Shown here: piece after piece, positions 47,077 to 55,459 of the stretch
How the letters are laid out: each line of letters starts with the position of its first letter
Numbering within the stretch: position 1 is the stretch's first letter
Assembly (NCBI GenBank): GCA_963576565.1
Contig: CAUYVT010000087.1
Coordinates: 1 to 64,000, forward strand
Direction: 5' to 3'
Length of the DNA: 64,000 bases
Origin: Aspidapion aeneum
Lineage: Eukaryota > Arthropoda > Insecta > Coleoptera > Brentidae
The notes under the pieces: generated by a model
The model's input: only the letters and a program-made list of their open reading frames with translations
Told to the model about the DNA's origin: nothing
Database searches by the model: none
Translations under genes and position numbers: made by a program

Positions 47077-49064
47077 GTAGGGTCGAGAACTGGCGCGCCT
47101 CTTTAGGGTTTGGTGGCTGATCCATTATTTTCATGTTGGGCCTCAATCCAAAATTCCCATATTCACGTTTCCAGCTCCCGCCTCATCAAACGCAGCATGC
47201 GATTTTCCCGCACTACGCTTTCCTAGTAGTTTCTTTACCAAAATTTATAACATATTGTGCTGGTAAGGCTTTCTGAATGTAATACCTTATTCTATAGTCT
47301 GAATAAAGATCTAGAGTTTTATATATCCATTCACTACTCCATCTCTTCCAGCCAAATCCTTTCTTTGCTTTTCTGGCTCTCATTAGATTGCGTCTTATTT
47401 TCTTCTCTACCCAATGTTTGACGTAACTAAAGCTTCGATTTGTGTTTCCAATCCTAAAGTAGTTTGTCCACCCTCTCAATATCGGATTAATGATATGAAT
47501 CACTTTTCCTATTGGTTGCGATTTATAACAGCGGAATACTTCCTTCAATTTTTGAAGTAGGTTTGTTCGTGCTTTCATCTTGGGTGTTATCCTCACATTC
47601 CACTTTCCTTGTTTTGTGATGTTCTGTTGAAAATCAAATCCTAGGAAGCTGAATGTCCCTTTTTCTTTAAGATTAATCACTTTTGTCTTTTCTTCGTTTA
47701 CTTCTACTTCTATTTTTGCTAATTCTTCTTGTAACCTTTTGTGCACTGATTTTTCAAGCCATTCCCATTTCTGGTGTCCATCTATCAGTATCATTAGATC
47801 GTCTGCCCATCTAGCGTATTCTATATGTTGATATTTTCCTTCTTTAGTCACCTCTTTTGCCTTCTCTAGCATTTTATCCACCTCATTGAGGTATATATTG
47901 CTTAGTAGTGGTGAAAGTGGTGATCCTTGTGCTATTCCTCGTTTCCCTCCTACTTTGAGGATTAGCTTAATCAAGTGCATGATTTCTTTATCGTTTACCC
48001 TTTTGGAAATCTTTTCCATAAGAATATGATGTCGCACATTATCAAAGTAGGACTTTAGGTCTACGTCAATAACTTTTGTATTGCCTTTGATTGCTGCTTT
48101 CGCTACCCTGCTTATTGCTTCATGCGCTTTTCTCTTAGGTCTATATCCATATGATCCGTCCTGAAAGTCAGATTCGAATATTGGTTCAATTATTAGCTTT
48201 AGTGCGCTTTGCACTATTCTATCCCGAATGCAGGGTATGTTCAACGCTCTGAGTTTTCCTCCAGCTTTTGGTATTTCCTTTCTCCGGTTCCTATTTGGGT
48301 TATAGGTCTTGGTTATTAGTTCACGTCTGATTTGTTGAAGATGCTTCTCTAAGCCTTCTGCTTCTATCGATTCGAACGTCACCTTATCAATTCCTGGTGC
48401 CCCATTACTCTTCTTTGTCAGCTTATATGCTTCTTCTAGCGTCTCCATCTTACATACGTGAACATAGATTCCCCAGAATCGCCATTCCGGTTTTGCCTTC
48501 GCTTTGGTATATATCTTCCTTCTCAGGTCTTGTAATTTAATTGGCATTTTTATCATTTTTACCTTTACCTCCCTTTTGTTAAAAGATTCCTACTAGTAGG
48601 GTGCCTTTGCTCCATGAGCGTTACCTCACTTCGTCACTACTACACACCCATCCGCCACCCTTTCATCTTCAGTTCATTTCCTGTTTCCAGTTATAGAACC
48701 TACCACTCCAAGGTATTTCTCCTTGGGATGAGGAGGGCTTCTCCAGTTGCCTCGTATTCCCTTATTATCATGTCATCACTACCACCCCGCTAAAGTAGAT
48801 ATGCTGTATCATTCGTATTTCAGCTATCTATGTTGCTTTCACCCAACTGCCGTGAGCTCAGCCTTTAGTTTTACACACTTTCGAGGCCACCTATGTGTTC
48901 GCTTTCGCTACAACCTGATAATTCGCCATTATCCTTACGATAACGTTGTCGGTAGGCTTCAATATCTTGGTTTCCCTCCATATTGCTACCCTAGCTACAG
49001 GACTCCGACTCTTATCCTGGTGGGTCTACCTCCCACTGAACATACTCGCCTTTTCTGGACACAC
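47077..49064 (-). mobile_element. Group II intron C in the phage portal gene
   Basis: A 1988-base intron has a GTGTGTCC 5' end at 49064 and ends CGACCCTAC at 47077. The domain V-like hairpin is GCGTAGTGCGGGAAAATCGC ... ATGCTGCGTTT near 47190-47215. The maturase ORF lies near the 3' end. Exact removal joins ATGCTGCT to CAAAACC and gives an open frame M-L-L-K-T-F into the portal sequence, which supports both borders. Confidence 0.82.
47213..48556 (-). CDS. ltrA: Group II intron C reverse transcriptase/maturase
   Basis: The 447-residue intron-encoded protein has RT blocks GAPGIDKVTFESI, RALNIPCIRDRIVQ, SYGYRPKRKAHEAI, IDVDLKSYFDNVRH, RGIAQGSPLSPLLSN, WADD near residue 245 (Trp in place of the usual Tyr/Phe), NEEKTKVINL, FSFLGFDF, and the X domain NPILRGWTNYFRIG. 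There is no HNH domain. It differs strongly from the proteins of introns A and B, so it is a third lineage. All catalytic aspartates are present. Confidence 0.93.
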   Translation of the reverse strand: MIKMPIKLQDLRRKIYTKAKAKPEWRFWGIYVHVCKMETLEEAYKLTKKSNGAPGIDKVTFESIEAEGLEKHLQQIRRELITKTYNPNRNRRKEIPKAGGKLRALNIPCIRDRIVQSALKLIIEPIFESDFQDGSYGYRPKRKAHEAISRVAKAAIKGNTKVIDVDLKSYFDNVRHHILMEKISKRVNDKEIMHLIKLILKVGGKRGIAQGSPLSPLLSNIYLNEVDKMLEKAKEVTKEGKYQHIEYARWADDLMILIDGHQKWEWLEKSVHKRLQEELAKIEVEVNEEKTKVINLKEKGTFSFLGFDFQQNITKQGKWNVRITPKMKARTNLLQKLKEVFRCYKSQPIGKVIHIINPILRGWTNYFRIGNTNRSFSYVKHWVEKKIRRNLMRARKAKKGFGWKRWSSEWIYKTLDLYSDYRIRYYIQKALPAQYVINFGKETTRKA

Positions 49065-49072
49065 AGCAGCAT

Positions 49073-49309
49073 TTATAAAATTCCTTTACTCGTTGAAAAA
49101 ACAATTTTCCTCTTTGGCCTCATGCCTGCAACTTTTAACCCCGCTTTTATTCGTTGCCTGAGCTCCAATAAATCCTTTATTTGAACTTCCCCGTACCGCA
49201 CAACATGGTCACCATATGCAATTGAGACAACTCTTTCTCCGCTTTGCAGTTTTTGAATTGCTTTCTCAACTTGAGTTAAATATTTTTCACTGTACATTTT
49301 GATTACCAA
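49073..49309 (-). CDS. Phage head-tail connector protein, gpW-like
   Basis: The 78-residue protein is MYSEKYLTQVEKAIQKLQSG, VVSIAYGDHVVRYGEVQIKD, LLELRQRIKAGL. This matches the gpW family (helix, beta hairpin, helix) that closes the portal channel before tail joining. The better start is probably the ATG in VIKMYSEK (49297). It overlaps the terminase end by about 20 bases and precedes the portal start by one base, which is the normal lambdoid packaging order terL-gpW-portal. Confidence 0.85.
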   Translation of the reverse strand: MVIKMYSEKYLTQVEKAIQKLQSGERVVSIAYGDHVVRYGEVQIKDLLELRQRIKAGLKVAGMRPKRKIVFSTSKGIL

Positions 49310-51134
49310 GCCACTTACTCTGTCTTACTTTTTTAGGTTTTTTACTTTCTGGTTTTTCACTTAAACTATTCCATTTACTCTCTGGCCATCTGTCTATTCC
49401 CAGTGCTATCGATGCTGCTCTTGCGTAAACTCGGCAATCTAGTACTTCATTTCTTTCTCTTACCTTTTGCCACTCTTGTTTGGTGTATCCTTTCACCACT
49501 TTGCTGACTAATTGCTCTGCCGTTAACTGCTTAAAATATTCGGGTGCATACTCAGGAAAATGACAATATCCAGGTAGAGCTTTTCCCTCTTCTTCTTTTA
49601 AAATATTAAGTAGCTGAAAAAGCTCTGACTTTAATATCGATACTCCTACTGGCCAGAGCTTTATTCCTCTTTTTAGCTTTTGACCACCAACTGTTATATC
49701 TACTCTACTTGGGCTGCTCAGTGGCACTAGGGCTTTATTTACACCTTTGACTGCCATTACTCTTCCAGATCCTTGATGACCTCTTACCCAGTTGTAAACT
49801 TCCTGCGTTGCATACCCTGCATCCACTGCCATCATGCTTATCATATATTCAAGCCCATTTTCACCAATAAAATGATGATTGAGGAGCTCCGAAAGCTTTC
49901 CCCATACTTCTCCTCTTCCAGTATCACCTTCAAATACTCGGTAATCTATTGACCAATTTTCTCTGCCTTTTCCCCATGCTACAACTTCTACTTCTAAGCG
50001 ATCTTTTTGTACATCTACTCCTGCTGTAAGCACCACTTCTCTCCTAGGTACTGTGCCTACGGGAAAAAATTCTCTTCTGTTGAATAATTGCTTCCAGTCT
50101 GGTACTTCTCCCTTATCTACCCAAGTTTCTCCAAGCGTTGTGTTGATCCAAACTTTCAGTAATTGTTCACTTTCTTTTGCATGAAGAAAATCTTCTACTG
50201 CTTGTTGCCAACTATACCACCCAACTGGACTATAAAGACTTGAAAGATGAAATCCTTTTTTCTCACCTTTTACTCTATTAGTAGGTCTCCATTCTCCACG
50301 ATCTAGCATCTCTGTCTTTTGATGATTTTCTATTTTGCCACTACATTCAGTGCAGACATAATGTGCTGTTCTTGAGTCATTATCTTCCCATTTAATTTGT
50401 GACCATTTCAGAACTTGATAGTAATTACAATATGGACATGGTACAAAAAAATATCTCTTATCTGTTGCTTCAAATTCTTTCTCAATTCTGCTTATTCCAT
50501 GAATCGTTGGTGTTGATACTAAAAAAATCTTTCGTCGTGCAAATGTATTAGTTCGGGCTATGCTGAGTAAAACTGGATCTCCTTCTCCTCCTGAATCTCC
50601 TGGGTAGGCATCTATTTCATCAAGAAAGAGATATTTTACTGGCATAGATCTCAGTGCTACACTGCTATTTGCTCCAGTTATTACTACTATTCCACCTGGA
50701 AATTCCTTACTCTGCACAGTATTGCCTGAGTCTCTTGACCTTGGGTCTTTTACTTTACTTTTTAAACATGGTGTACTTTCAATCAGTGGCGCAAATCTTC
50801 CTTTTGACCAACGCTTTCCCATTTCAACTGTTGGCTGTACTACTAGCATTGGCCCTGGTGTTTGATCTATGATATAGCCAATCCAATTATTTCCTGCTTC
50901 TGTTCCCCCAATCTGCGCTCCTTTCATGAATACTACTTTTTCTGTTGGTGAGGACGGAGAAAGTGAATCCATGATTTCTTTTAAATAAGGAGTTCTTTCC
51001 GTTCTCCATTTACCTGGCTCTGATGCTGCAGTTGGTGCTAAAACTCGATACTCATTTGCCCACTCTGATACTTTAAGCTGGGGATCTGGTTTTAAACCTT
51101 CAGAAAAAGATGTAGCATATATCATTGTCTGCAT
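49287..51134 (-). CDS. Phage terminase large subunit (GpA family), copy 1
   Basis: The 615-residue packaging motor has the N-terminal ATPase (KGAQIGGTEAGNNWIGY as the Walker A-like region near 68-84; YLFLDEIDAYP as Walker B near 168-178), a four-cysteine zinc-ribbon (CPYCNYYQ ... CTECSGKI near 232-270), and the C-terminal nuclease (TAGVDVQKDRLEVEVVAWG near 366-384, with MMAVDAGYATQEVY downstream). It cuts and translocates phage DNA into heads. It is nearly identical to the plus-strand copy at 61425. The start overlaps the end of the upstream ankyrin gene by 13 bases, so they are translated from one message. Confidence 0.96.
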   Translation of the reverse strand: MQTMIYATSFSEGLKPDPQLKVSEWANEYRVLAPTAASEPGKWRTERTPYLKEIMDSLSPSSPTEKVVFMKGAQIGGTEAGNNWIGYIIDQTPGPMLVVQPTVEMGKRWSKGRFAPLIESTPCLKSKVKDPRSRDSGNTVQSKEFPGGIVVITGANSSVALRSMPVKYLFLDEIDAYPGDSGGEGDPVLLSIARTNTFARRKIFLVSTPTIHGISRIEKEFEATDKRYFFVPCPYCNYYQVLKWSQIKWEDNDSRTAHYVCTECSGKIENHQKTEMLDRGEWRPTNRVKGEKKGFHLSSLYSPVGWYSWQQAVEDFLHAKESEQLLKVWINTTLGETWVDKGEVPDWKQLFNRREFFPVGTVPRREVVLTAGVDVQKDRLEVEVVAWGKGRENWSIDYRVFEGDTGRGEVWGKLSELLNHHFIGENGLEYMISMMAVDAGYATQEVYNWVRGHQGSGRVMAVKGVNKALVPLSSPSRVDITVGGQKLKRGIKLWPVGVSILKSELFQLLNILKEEEGKALPGYCHFPEYAPEYFKQLTAEQLVSKVVKGYTKQEWQKVRERNEVLDCRVYARAASIALGIDRWPESKWNSLSEKPESKKPKKVRQSKWLGNQNVQ

Positions 51135-51884
51135 CTACTCATAACTGGTTCTATCTCAACATCATTAACAGTAGAACTACACTCCTCCAATTCCATAAAC
51201 ATCTTTTTCTGAAATTCCTTTTCTATATATCTTTTGCTCATCTCACTTATCATTATTGCTACAACAAGCGCAAATATTCCTGTTATTGTTGCAAAAATGA
51301 TTGCACTGCTTATTGTTGTTGTCATCAACCCTATATATACTGCTACTGCTATTGCGCTGACTGTAGTATAGATGCAGATAATATTATTATGTTTTTTCGT
51401 CCTTTTATCTGCTATTTCTCTCTGTGCTATATATTTATTATGAAGGGTTGGAAAATTAACAACGGTATCTCTGCAGAGCAAAGACCCATTTTTTTCAGTA
51501 AACAAAACTTTAAGTAACTCTAAATTGTTTGATTTGATTGCTAAGTGCAAAACAGGTGTATAATTTGCTCCTTTTTTCAGCAATAACTTTACTACATGTA
51601 AATGCCCTTTTTCTGCAGCAAGGTAAATCGGTGATAGACCTTTATTATTTACAATATCAATATCGATTTCTTCTTTTAAAATTGCATCTACAATCTCAAT
51701 TTCTCCTCTTTGTGCAGCTAAATGGAGTAGACTATTCTTTTCAGAACCGTATTTATTACTCATCAAAGCCTTCTTTATCTCAGGTTTAGCGTAATCAAAT
51801 GGTGTCTTGCCGCTATCGTCTTTTACCAGAGGGTCTATATCTTCTCGCGTTAGTAAGACCTCTATTGTTTTAAGTCTTTCAGCG
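51122..51884 (-). CDS. Ankyrin-repeat membrane protein, 5'-partial at the gap, copy 1
   Basis: From the gap edge it reads AERLKTIEVLLTREDIDPLV..., several ankyrin repeats (NSLLHLAAQRGEIEIVDAIL, GLSPIYLAAEKGHLHVVKLLL), then two hydrophobic segments (YTTVSAIAVAVYIGLMTTTI, SSAIIFATITGIFALVVAIM) and a short tail. It is the near-identical partner of residues about 240-494 of the gene at 59953. The frame that crosses the Ns to 52141 is artificial. Confidence 0.85.
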
Positions 51885-52084
51885 NNNNNNNNNNNNNNNN
51901 NNNNNNNNNNNNNNNNNNNNNNNNNNNNNNNNNNNNNNNNNNNNNNNNNNNNNNNNNNNNNNNNNNNNNNNNNNNNNNNNNNNNNNNNNNNNNNNNNNNN
52001 NNNNNNNNNNNNNNNNNNNNNNNNNNNNNNNNNNNNNNNNNNNNNNNNNNNNNNNNNNNNNNNNNNNNNNNNNNNNNNNNNNNN
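51885..52084. other. Assembly gap (200 N)
   Basis: 200 unknown bases. The left side is the ankyrin gene and the right side is the replication cluster. On the plus-strand copy, the ankyrin gene follows a small terminase gene instead, so several genes may be missing here or the join may be wrong. Confidence 0.95.
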
Positions 52085-52141
52085 TCTAGTAATAACAGCA
52101 GCCCACAACTTTCCTTCGTCATACTTCAAAATGGCAACCAA
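52085..52141 (-). CDS. N-terminal fragment of an unidentified phage gene
   Basis: Overlapping the end of the 52126 gene, a frame with a TTG start reads VAILKYDEGKLWAAVITR and runs into the gap. The tight overlap suggests the next gene of the replication operon. Too short to identify. Confidence 0.4.
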
Positions 52142-52626
52142 TCATCTTGAAAACTTTTTTGTAATTCTGGAGTAATAACTGTAGTAATCCTATTTCTATC
52201 TCCGTATGTATTATTAGTTTCAACGCCTACTTTTACTGTAAACTCTAAATCGTTGAAATCAGCTATAGAGTTTATTCTTCTAGCGGTAACTGCTTTCTCT
52301 GAAGTGTCATTTGCATGAATATTTCTGGATGATTCCAAAATACTACGCAGCATAGAACGTCCAGATTCTCCCCAGATGTCTTCTTCACCTTCTGCTTTGC
52401 CATTTTTGATACCTATAATCTGAAAAATCTTGCGTTTTGCATATGGGCCTTCAGTGACGGTAAATTCTACATTTAAATAGATACTGCCAGTAGTGTAGTT
52501 TTTAGTGAACCAATTTTCATAACCTCCAGGCTTTATTGCCATTTTTACCTTGACTATTGTACCTTTTGGTATTAAACTGCTTTGCAGTTTCGCGTTATTA
52601 AAATCAGTTAAAAAATCTTGTAGCAT
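52126..52626 (-). CDS. Putative phage ssDNA-binding protein (DUF669-like)
   Basis: The 166-residue protein has beta-strand-rich regions (GTIVKVKMAIKPGG, TTGSIYLNVEFTVTEGPYAK, RKIFQIIGI), an internal WGESGRSMLRSIL segment, a conserved-looking DLEFTVKVGVETNN strand and an acidic aromatic C-terminal tail ending DDWLPF. An acidic tail ending in aromatic/proline residues is typical of ssDNA-binding proteins. DUF669 proteins of this type often sit beside Sak4-like ATPases in phages, as here. The family call is by resemblance, not by a decisive motif. Confidence 0.6.
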   Translation of the reverse strand: MLQDFLTDFNNAKLQSSLIPKGTIVKVKMAIKPGGYENWFTKNYTTGSIYLNVEFTVTEGPYAKRKIFQIIGIKNGKAEGEEDIWGESGRSMLRSILESSRNIHANDTSEKAVTARRINSIADFNDLEFTVKVGVETNNTYGDRNRITTVITPELQKSFQDDWLPF

Positions 52627-52663
52627 ACGCTCTCCTATAAGTTGACTTTAAAGTGAAAATTAG

Positions 52664-53452
52664 CTATTCCATTAGCTGCCAATGACCATTTATCTTATCG
52701 ACAAGTTTATTTTGCACGCGTTCACCATTACGAAGCTCAAATACTATCTGGCGTACACTACTTTCTTCATCATGAGCAAACATCACCATACCAGTACTGT
52801 AAAATCCACGTAAAGATCCAGCACCACTTAGGCCTTGGAATGGATCTTCTTCGAGCATCTTTTTTGATAATTTTTTTGTATGATGAGTAAGTACAATACA
52901 AGCATCTGGATTGACAGCACTGCGTAGCTTTTCAAGAGTCTTTTGCAGAAAAAACAGCATAGCACTATTGTCATTTTCATTTCCATATTCACTGCTAAAG
53001 ATGTTACGTAATGGATCTATGGCCAAAACATCAGGTTTAAAGCGTTCATTTACAATCTCCTTAATTTCACTTATTTCATCATGATTAAATGATAAGTGCA
53101 CTTTTGGCGTAATGATTAAGTTGTTAGCAGCTACATTCAAAAGTTCATTATCAAGTTGTTGCAAACGTTCTTTCATATATTCATATTCAATTTCAGTTTG
53201 CATGTAGAAGATTTTCAAAGGTCTATTTGGTGTCATACCGAGAAATGATCTACCAGCAGCCATGTAAACAAGCCAAGAGATCAAAAAGTCGCTTTTGCCA
53301 ATCTTAGGAGGGCCACCAAATACTAACAAACCTCTTTTAGTTAGAATTCTTGGTGAGATTATATCCTCTGGTATTGGCGATCGATCGTCCAAGTATTCTT
53401 TCACACTGAAAAAAGGAATTTTTTGACCAATAGTTAAAAAGTTTTGTAGCAT
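52664..53452 (-). CDS. RepA-like hexameric helicase/ATPase (AAA)
   Basis: The 262-residue RecA-fold ATPase has Walker A GGPPKIGKSD near residues 46-55 and Walker B VLAIDPLRNIF near 143-153. The family's histidine pair in IVLTHHTKK (near 187-195) and GLSGAGSLRGFY (near 208-219) follow. This pattern matches RepA-type replicative helicases encoded by phages and plasmids. WO phages carry such a gene in their replication module. It lies between the ssDNA-binding candidate and the Sak4-like ATPase, all on the minus strand with short spacings. Confidence 0.85.
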   Translation of the reverse strand: MLQNFLTIGQKIPFFSVKEYLDDRSPIPEDIISPRILTKRGLLVFGGPPKIGKSDFLISWLVYMAAGRSFLGMTPNRPLKIFYMQTEIEYEYMKERLQQLDNELLNVAANNLIITPKVHLSFNHDEISEIKEIVNERFKPDVLAIDPLRNIFSSEYGNENDNSAMLFFLQKTLEKLRSAVNPDACIVLTHHTKKLSKKMLEEDPFQGLSGAGSLRGFYSTGMVMFAHDEESSVRQIVFELRNGERVQNKLVDKINGHWQLME

Positions 53453-53463
53453 ATAATAACCTC

Positions 53464-54285
53464 CTATATGTTGGGCGTGACAGGTTGAATTGCAAAAGCT
53501 TTAGTTTTAATTTTTGTAAGAAGTTTTCCTAGATGCGGTTCTTCAACCATATTAAGGCAACCACTTCGATCTTTAGCAGGATATCCCCAAGAATTAATCG
53601 TCTGACAGACAAATGAACGAACCTCTGTACTATCATCTTTCTTGATTCCAACCATACTGATTACCTCATCAACAATACCTGGAATTTCACTTGCAGTTTT
53701 AGCTCCTTCACATTGAGGTAGCCAAGTTGAGCGATTGAAATCATCGAGGTATTGTCCAAGAGTTCCAACTGTAATGATGTCTTTATTTGGAATATGTTGA
53801 AACTGATTGAGCCAAGCCATCATTTCTTGAGCAAGTAACCCGTAAGCAGCTCTCATATCTTGTTTTCCTGATCTTTCAGAAAAAGCTTCAGGTTGCATTT
53901 TTGCCCATAAAAGACATAAACGCGAGGCTACTGTAATACTATCGATAAAAACACATCGATACTTGAGAAACTCCGAAGCAAGCTCTTTGTATTTACTGGA
54001 TACATGCTCATAGTGTCTTTGGCTATATGCTGAGTCAGATTTTAACGCAGGATTAGGACCACCTATGAGACATGCAATATCTCTTGCCTCATTCCAAGTA
54101 CGAATACTTACAGAATCCCCTTGCCAATCTTGAACAGCAAGTAAACCTGCCTCAAAATCAAGACAAAGTGTTGGTTCATTTATGGTCTTTAAGAGACTAG
54201 TTTTACCTATACCATAAGGACCAAAGATGACCATTTTTATACCTGTTTGAACTTTTAGCCGTTCATTGCTGTTCATTATTTTCAT
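53464..54285 (-). CDS. Sak4-like phage RecA-family ATPase
   Basis: The 273-residue protein has Walker A FGPYGIGKTSLL near 23-34, Walker B-like YRCVFIDSITVASRL near 110-124, and LGQYLDDFNRS. This resembles the phage AAA_24/Sak4 ATP-binding proteins that promote single-strand annealing recombination or replication. It is the first gene of the minus-strand block; the shared promoter-like element at 54302-54341 lies just upstream, with GGGAG shortly before the ATG. Confidence 0.78.
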   Translation of the reverse strand: MKIMNSNERLKVQTGIKMVIFGPYGIGKTSLLKTINEPTLCLDFEAGLLAVQDWQGDSVSIRTWNEARDIACLIGGPNPALKSDSAYSQRHYEHVSSKYKELASEFLKYRCVFIDSITVASRLCLLWAKMQPEAFSERSGKQDMRAAYGLLAQEMMAWLNQFQHIPNKDIITVGTLGQYLDDFNRSTWLPQCEGAKTASEIPGIVDEVISMVGIKKDDSTEVRSFVCQTINSWGYPAKDRSGCLNMVEEPHLGKLLTKIKTKAFAIQPVTPNI

Positions 54286-54301
54286 TTTTCTCCCAGTACC
54301 T

Positions 54302-54341
54302 AAATATATATGTACGATGACCTAGGCAATTCGTCCGCAAT
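54302..54341 (-). promoter_or_regulatory. Phage bipartite promoter-like element, site 1
   Basis: Read on the minus strand: ATTGCGGACGAATT, then GCCTAG, then GTCATCGTACATATATATTT. The same two blocks occur at 55381-55418 on the plus strand. GGAC and CGTA are 16 bases apart, as in ECF-sigma promoters (GGAAC-N16-CGTx). It lies about 17 bases before the start of the Sak4-like gene. Confidence 0.6.
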
Positions 54342-54379
54342 TTGCAAAAAAAAAATTTTGAGCAAATATAATCGAGAGC

Positions 54380-54913
54380 TTATAACTTCTCTAAAACTGA
54401 GAATTTATCGCGTATTCGTTCTAGTGTGCGATAGATAGTTGTCTTTGGTATTTTGGTTATTACAGAAACTTCAGTAATAGTAAATACCTTAAGTAATTGA
54501 CATAAATTACTATCTTTTTCAGACAAAGTTGAAATTATATTATTTATATCAGTGCGAATTATCGCTTCGATTTCCGAGTTCCTATGATCTGGAATATCGT
54601 CGTTTATATCATCAAAAGTTATATTACGTTTTAGACACAACTGATTGCGTAACATATTGCGAGCACAATAATTAGCTAATCTAGCAACGAAAGTACTAAA
54701 ACTACTTCTTTTCTCATCGTGCTGGTTAAGATATTGCCAAACCTGACAAAAAAGCTCTTGTTCTATATCTTCGAGACTTTCGTTAATAAAACAGCTTTTG
54801 GATTTAAGGCGCGAAGCTTGAAATCTCACATGTTTAACAATTGTAGAATCGATTCCTTGATAAGAATTCTTCATAAAAACTCCAAAAGTTTCATGAATAG
54901 AGATTTTTACCAA
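54380..54913 (-). CDS. ECF-like sigma-70 family RNA polymerase sigma factor (phage)
   Basis: The 177-residue frame has a sigma region 2 pattern (ESLEDIEQELFCQVWQYLNQ, RSSFSTFVARLANYCARNML) and a region 4 helix-turn-helix (VFTITEVSVITKIPKTTIYRTLERIRD), with no regions 1 or 3, so it is of the short ECF-like class. The ATG at 54871 (MKNSYQGIDST) is an alternative start giving 163 residues. WO phages are known to carry such a sigma factor. It lies between the two promoter-like sites, and it is the natural candidate to read them. Confidence 0.8.
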   Translation of the reverse strand: MVKISIHETFGVFMKNSYQGIDSTIVKHVRFQASRLKSKSCFINESLEDIEQELFCQVWQYLNQHDEKRSSFSTFVARLANYCARNMLRNQLCLKRNITFDDINDDIPDHRNSEIEAIIRTDINNIISTLSEKDSNLCQLLKVFTITEVSVITKIPKTTIYRTLERIRDKFSVLEKL

Positions 54914-55380
54914 GACTTTGTATGACTAATTTATTATAAAAAAGTAGTAATAATTTTTTTATCTAAAAGAATAAAATCTTTAAAAGTTAAAATAAGATTT
55001 AAACGTTTTGATACACTACTGAAGCTACTTTTTCATAGGTAAAAAACTACCAATTTCGTACCTAATTTCTGAGTTACTAATTAGTATTTCAGAAAGCAGT
55101 GATCGTTAAGTTATTGATAATATTGTCTTTTTTATGTTCTATTCCTAAAAGCCGTTTCTAAAGTTAAGTGGCTAAAATCGGCCAGTGAAGAGGATTTACG
55201 GATTACTGAAGTCTTATATATATTATATATATATTTAAATACAGGTAAAATATAATATATGATAATATAATAATATAAATATTGGCGTAATATAAGTTAT
55301 GTAAAATAGTTATTAAGATAAGTAAAGATGAAAAAAACTCAAATGGCAGGATATGAAATTTTTTTTAATTTTTTTTCAAA
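54914..55380. other. Divergent AT-rich control region
   Basis: About 470 bases between the sigma gene and the plus-strand phage block. Around 55195-55300 it is almost pure A/T, with runs such as TATATATTATATATATATTT. Such a region next to helicase and sigma genes could hold an origin or operators; I see no iterons. No gene is supported here. Confidence 0.4.
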
Positions 55381-55418
55381 ATTGCGGACGAATTTGCGAG
55401 TCATCGTACATATATATT
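55381..55418 (+). promoter_or_regulatory. Phage bipartite promoter-like element, site 2
   Basis: ATTGCGGACGAATT, then TGCGA, then GTCATCGTACATATATATT. It matches site 1 almost base for base over 38 positions, with one indel in the spacer (GGAC to CGTA is 15 bases here). It precedes the RuvC-like gene and the plus-strand phage block. Confidence 0.6.
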
Positions 55419-55459
55419 ATACAGGGCATTGAACTTTAATTACACAAAGGAGTTTTTGT

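Noticed and set aside
48747..49184. 145-residue plus-strand frame over intron C
   Set aside because: It is antisense to the intron's ribozyme domains and to gpW, and its Tyr/His/Cys-rich composition is typical of a shadow frame.
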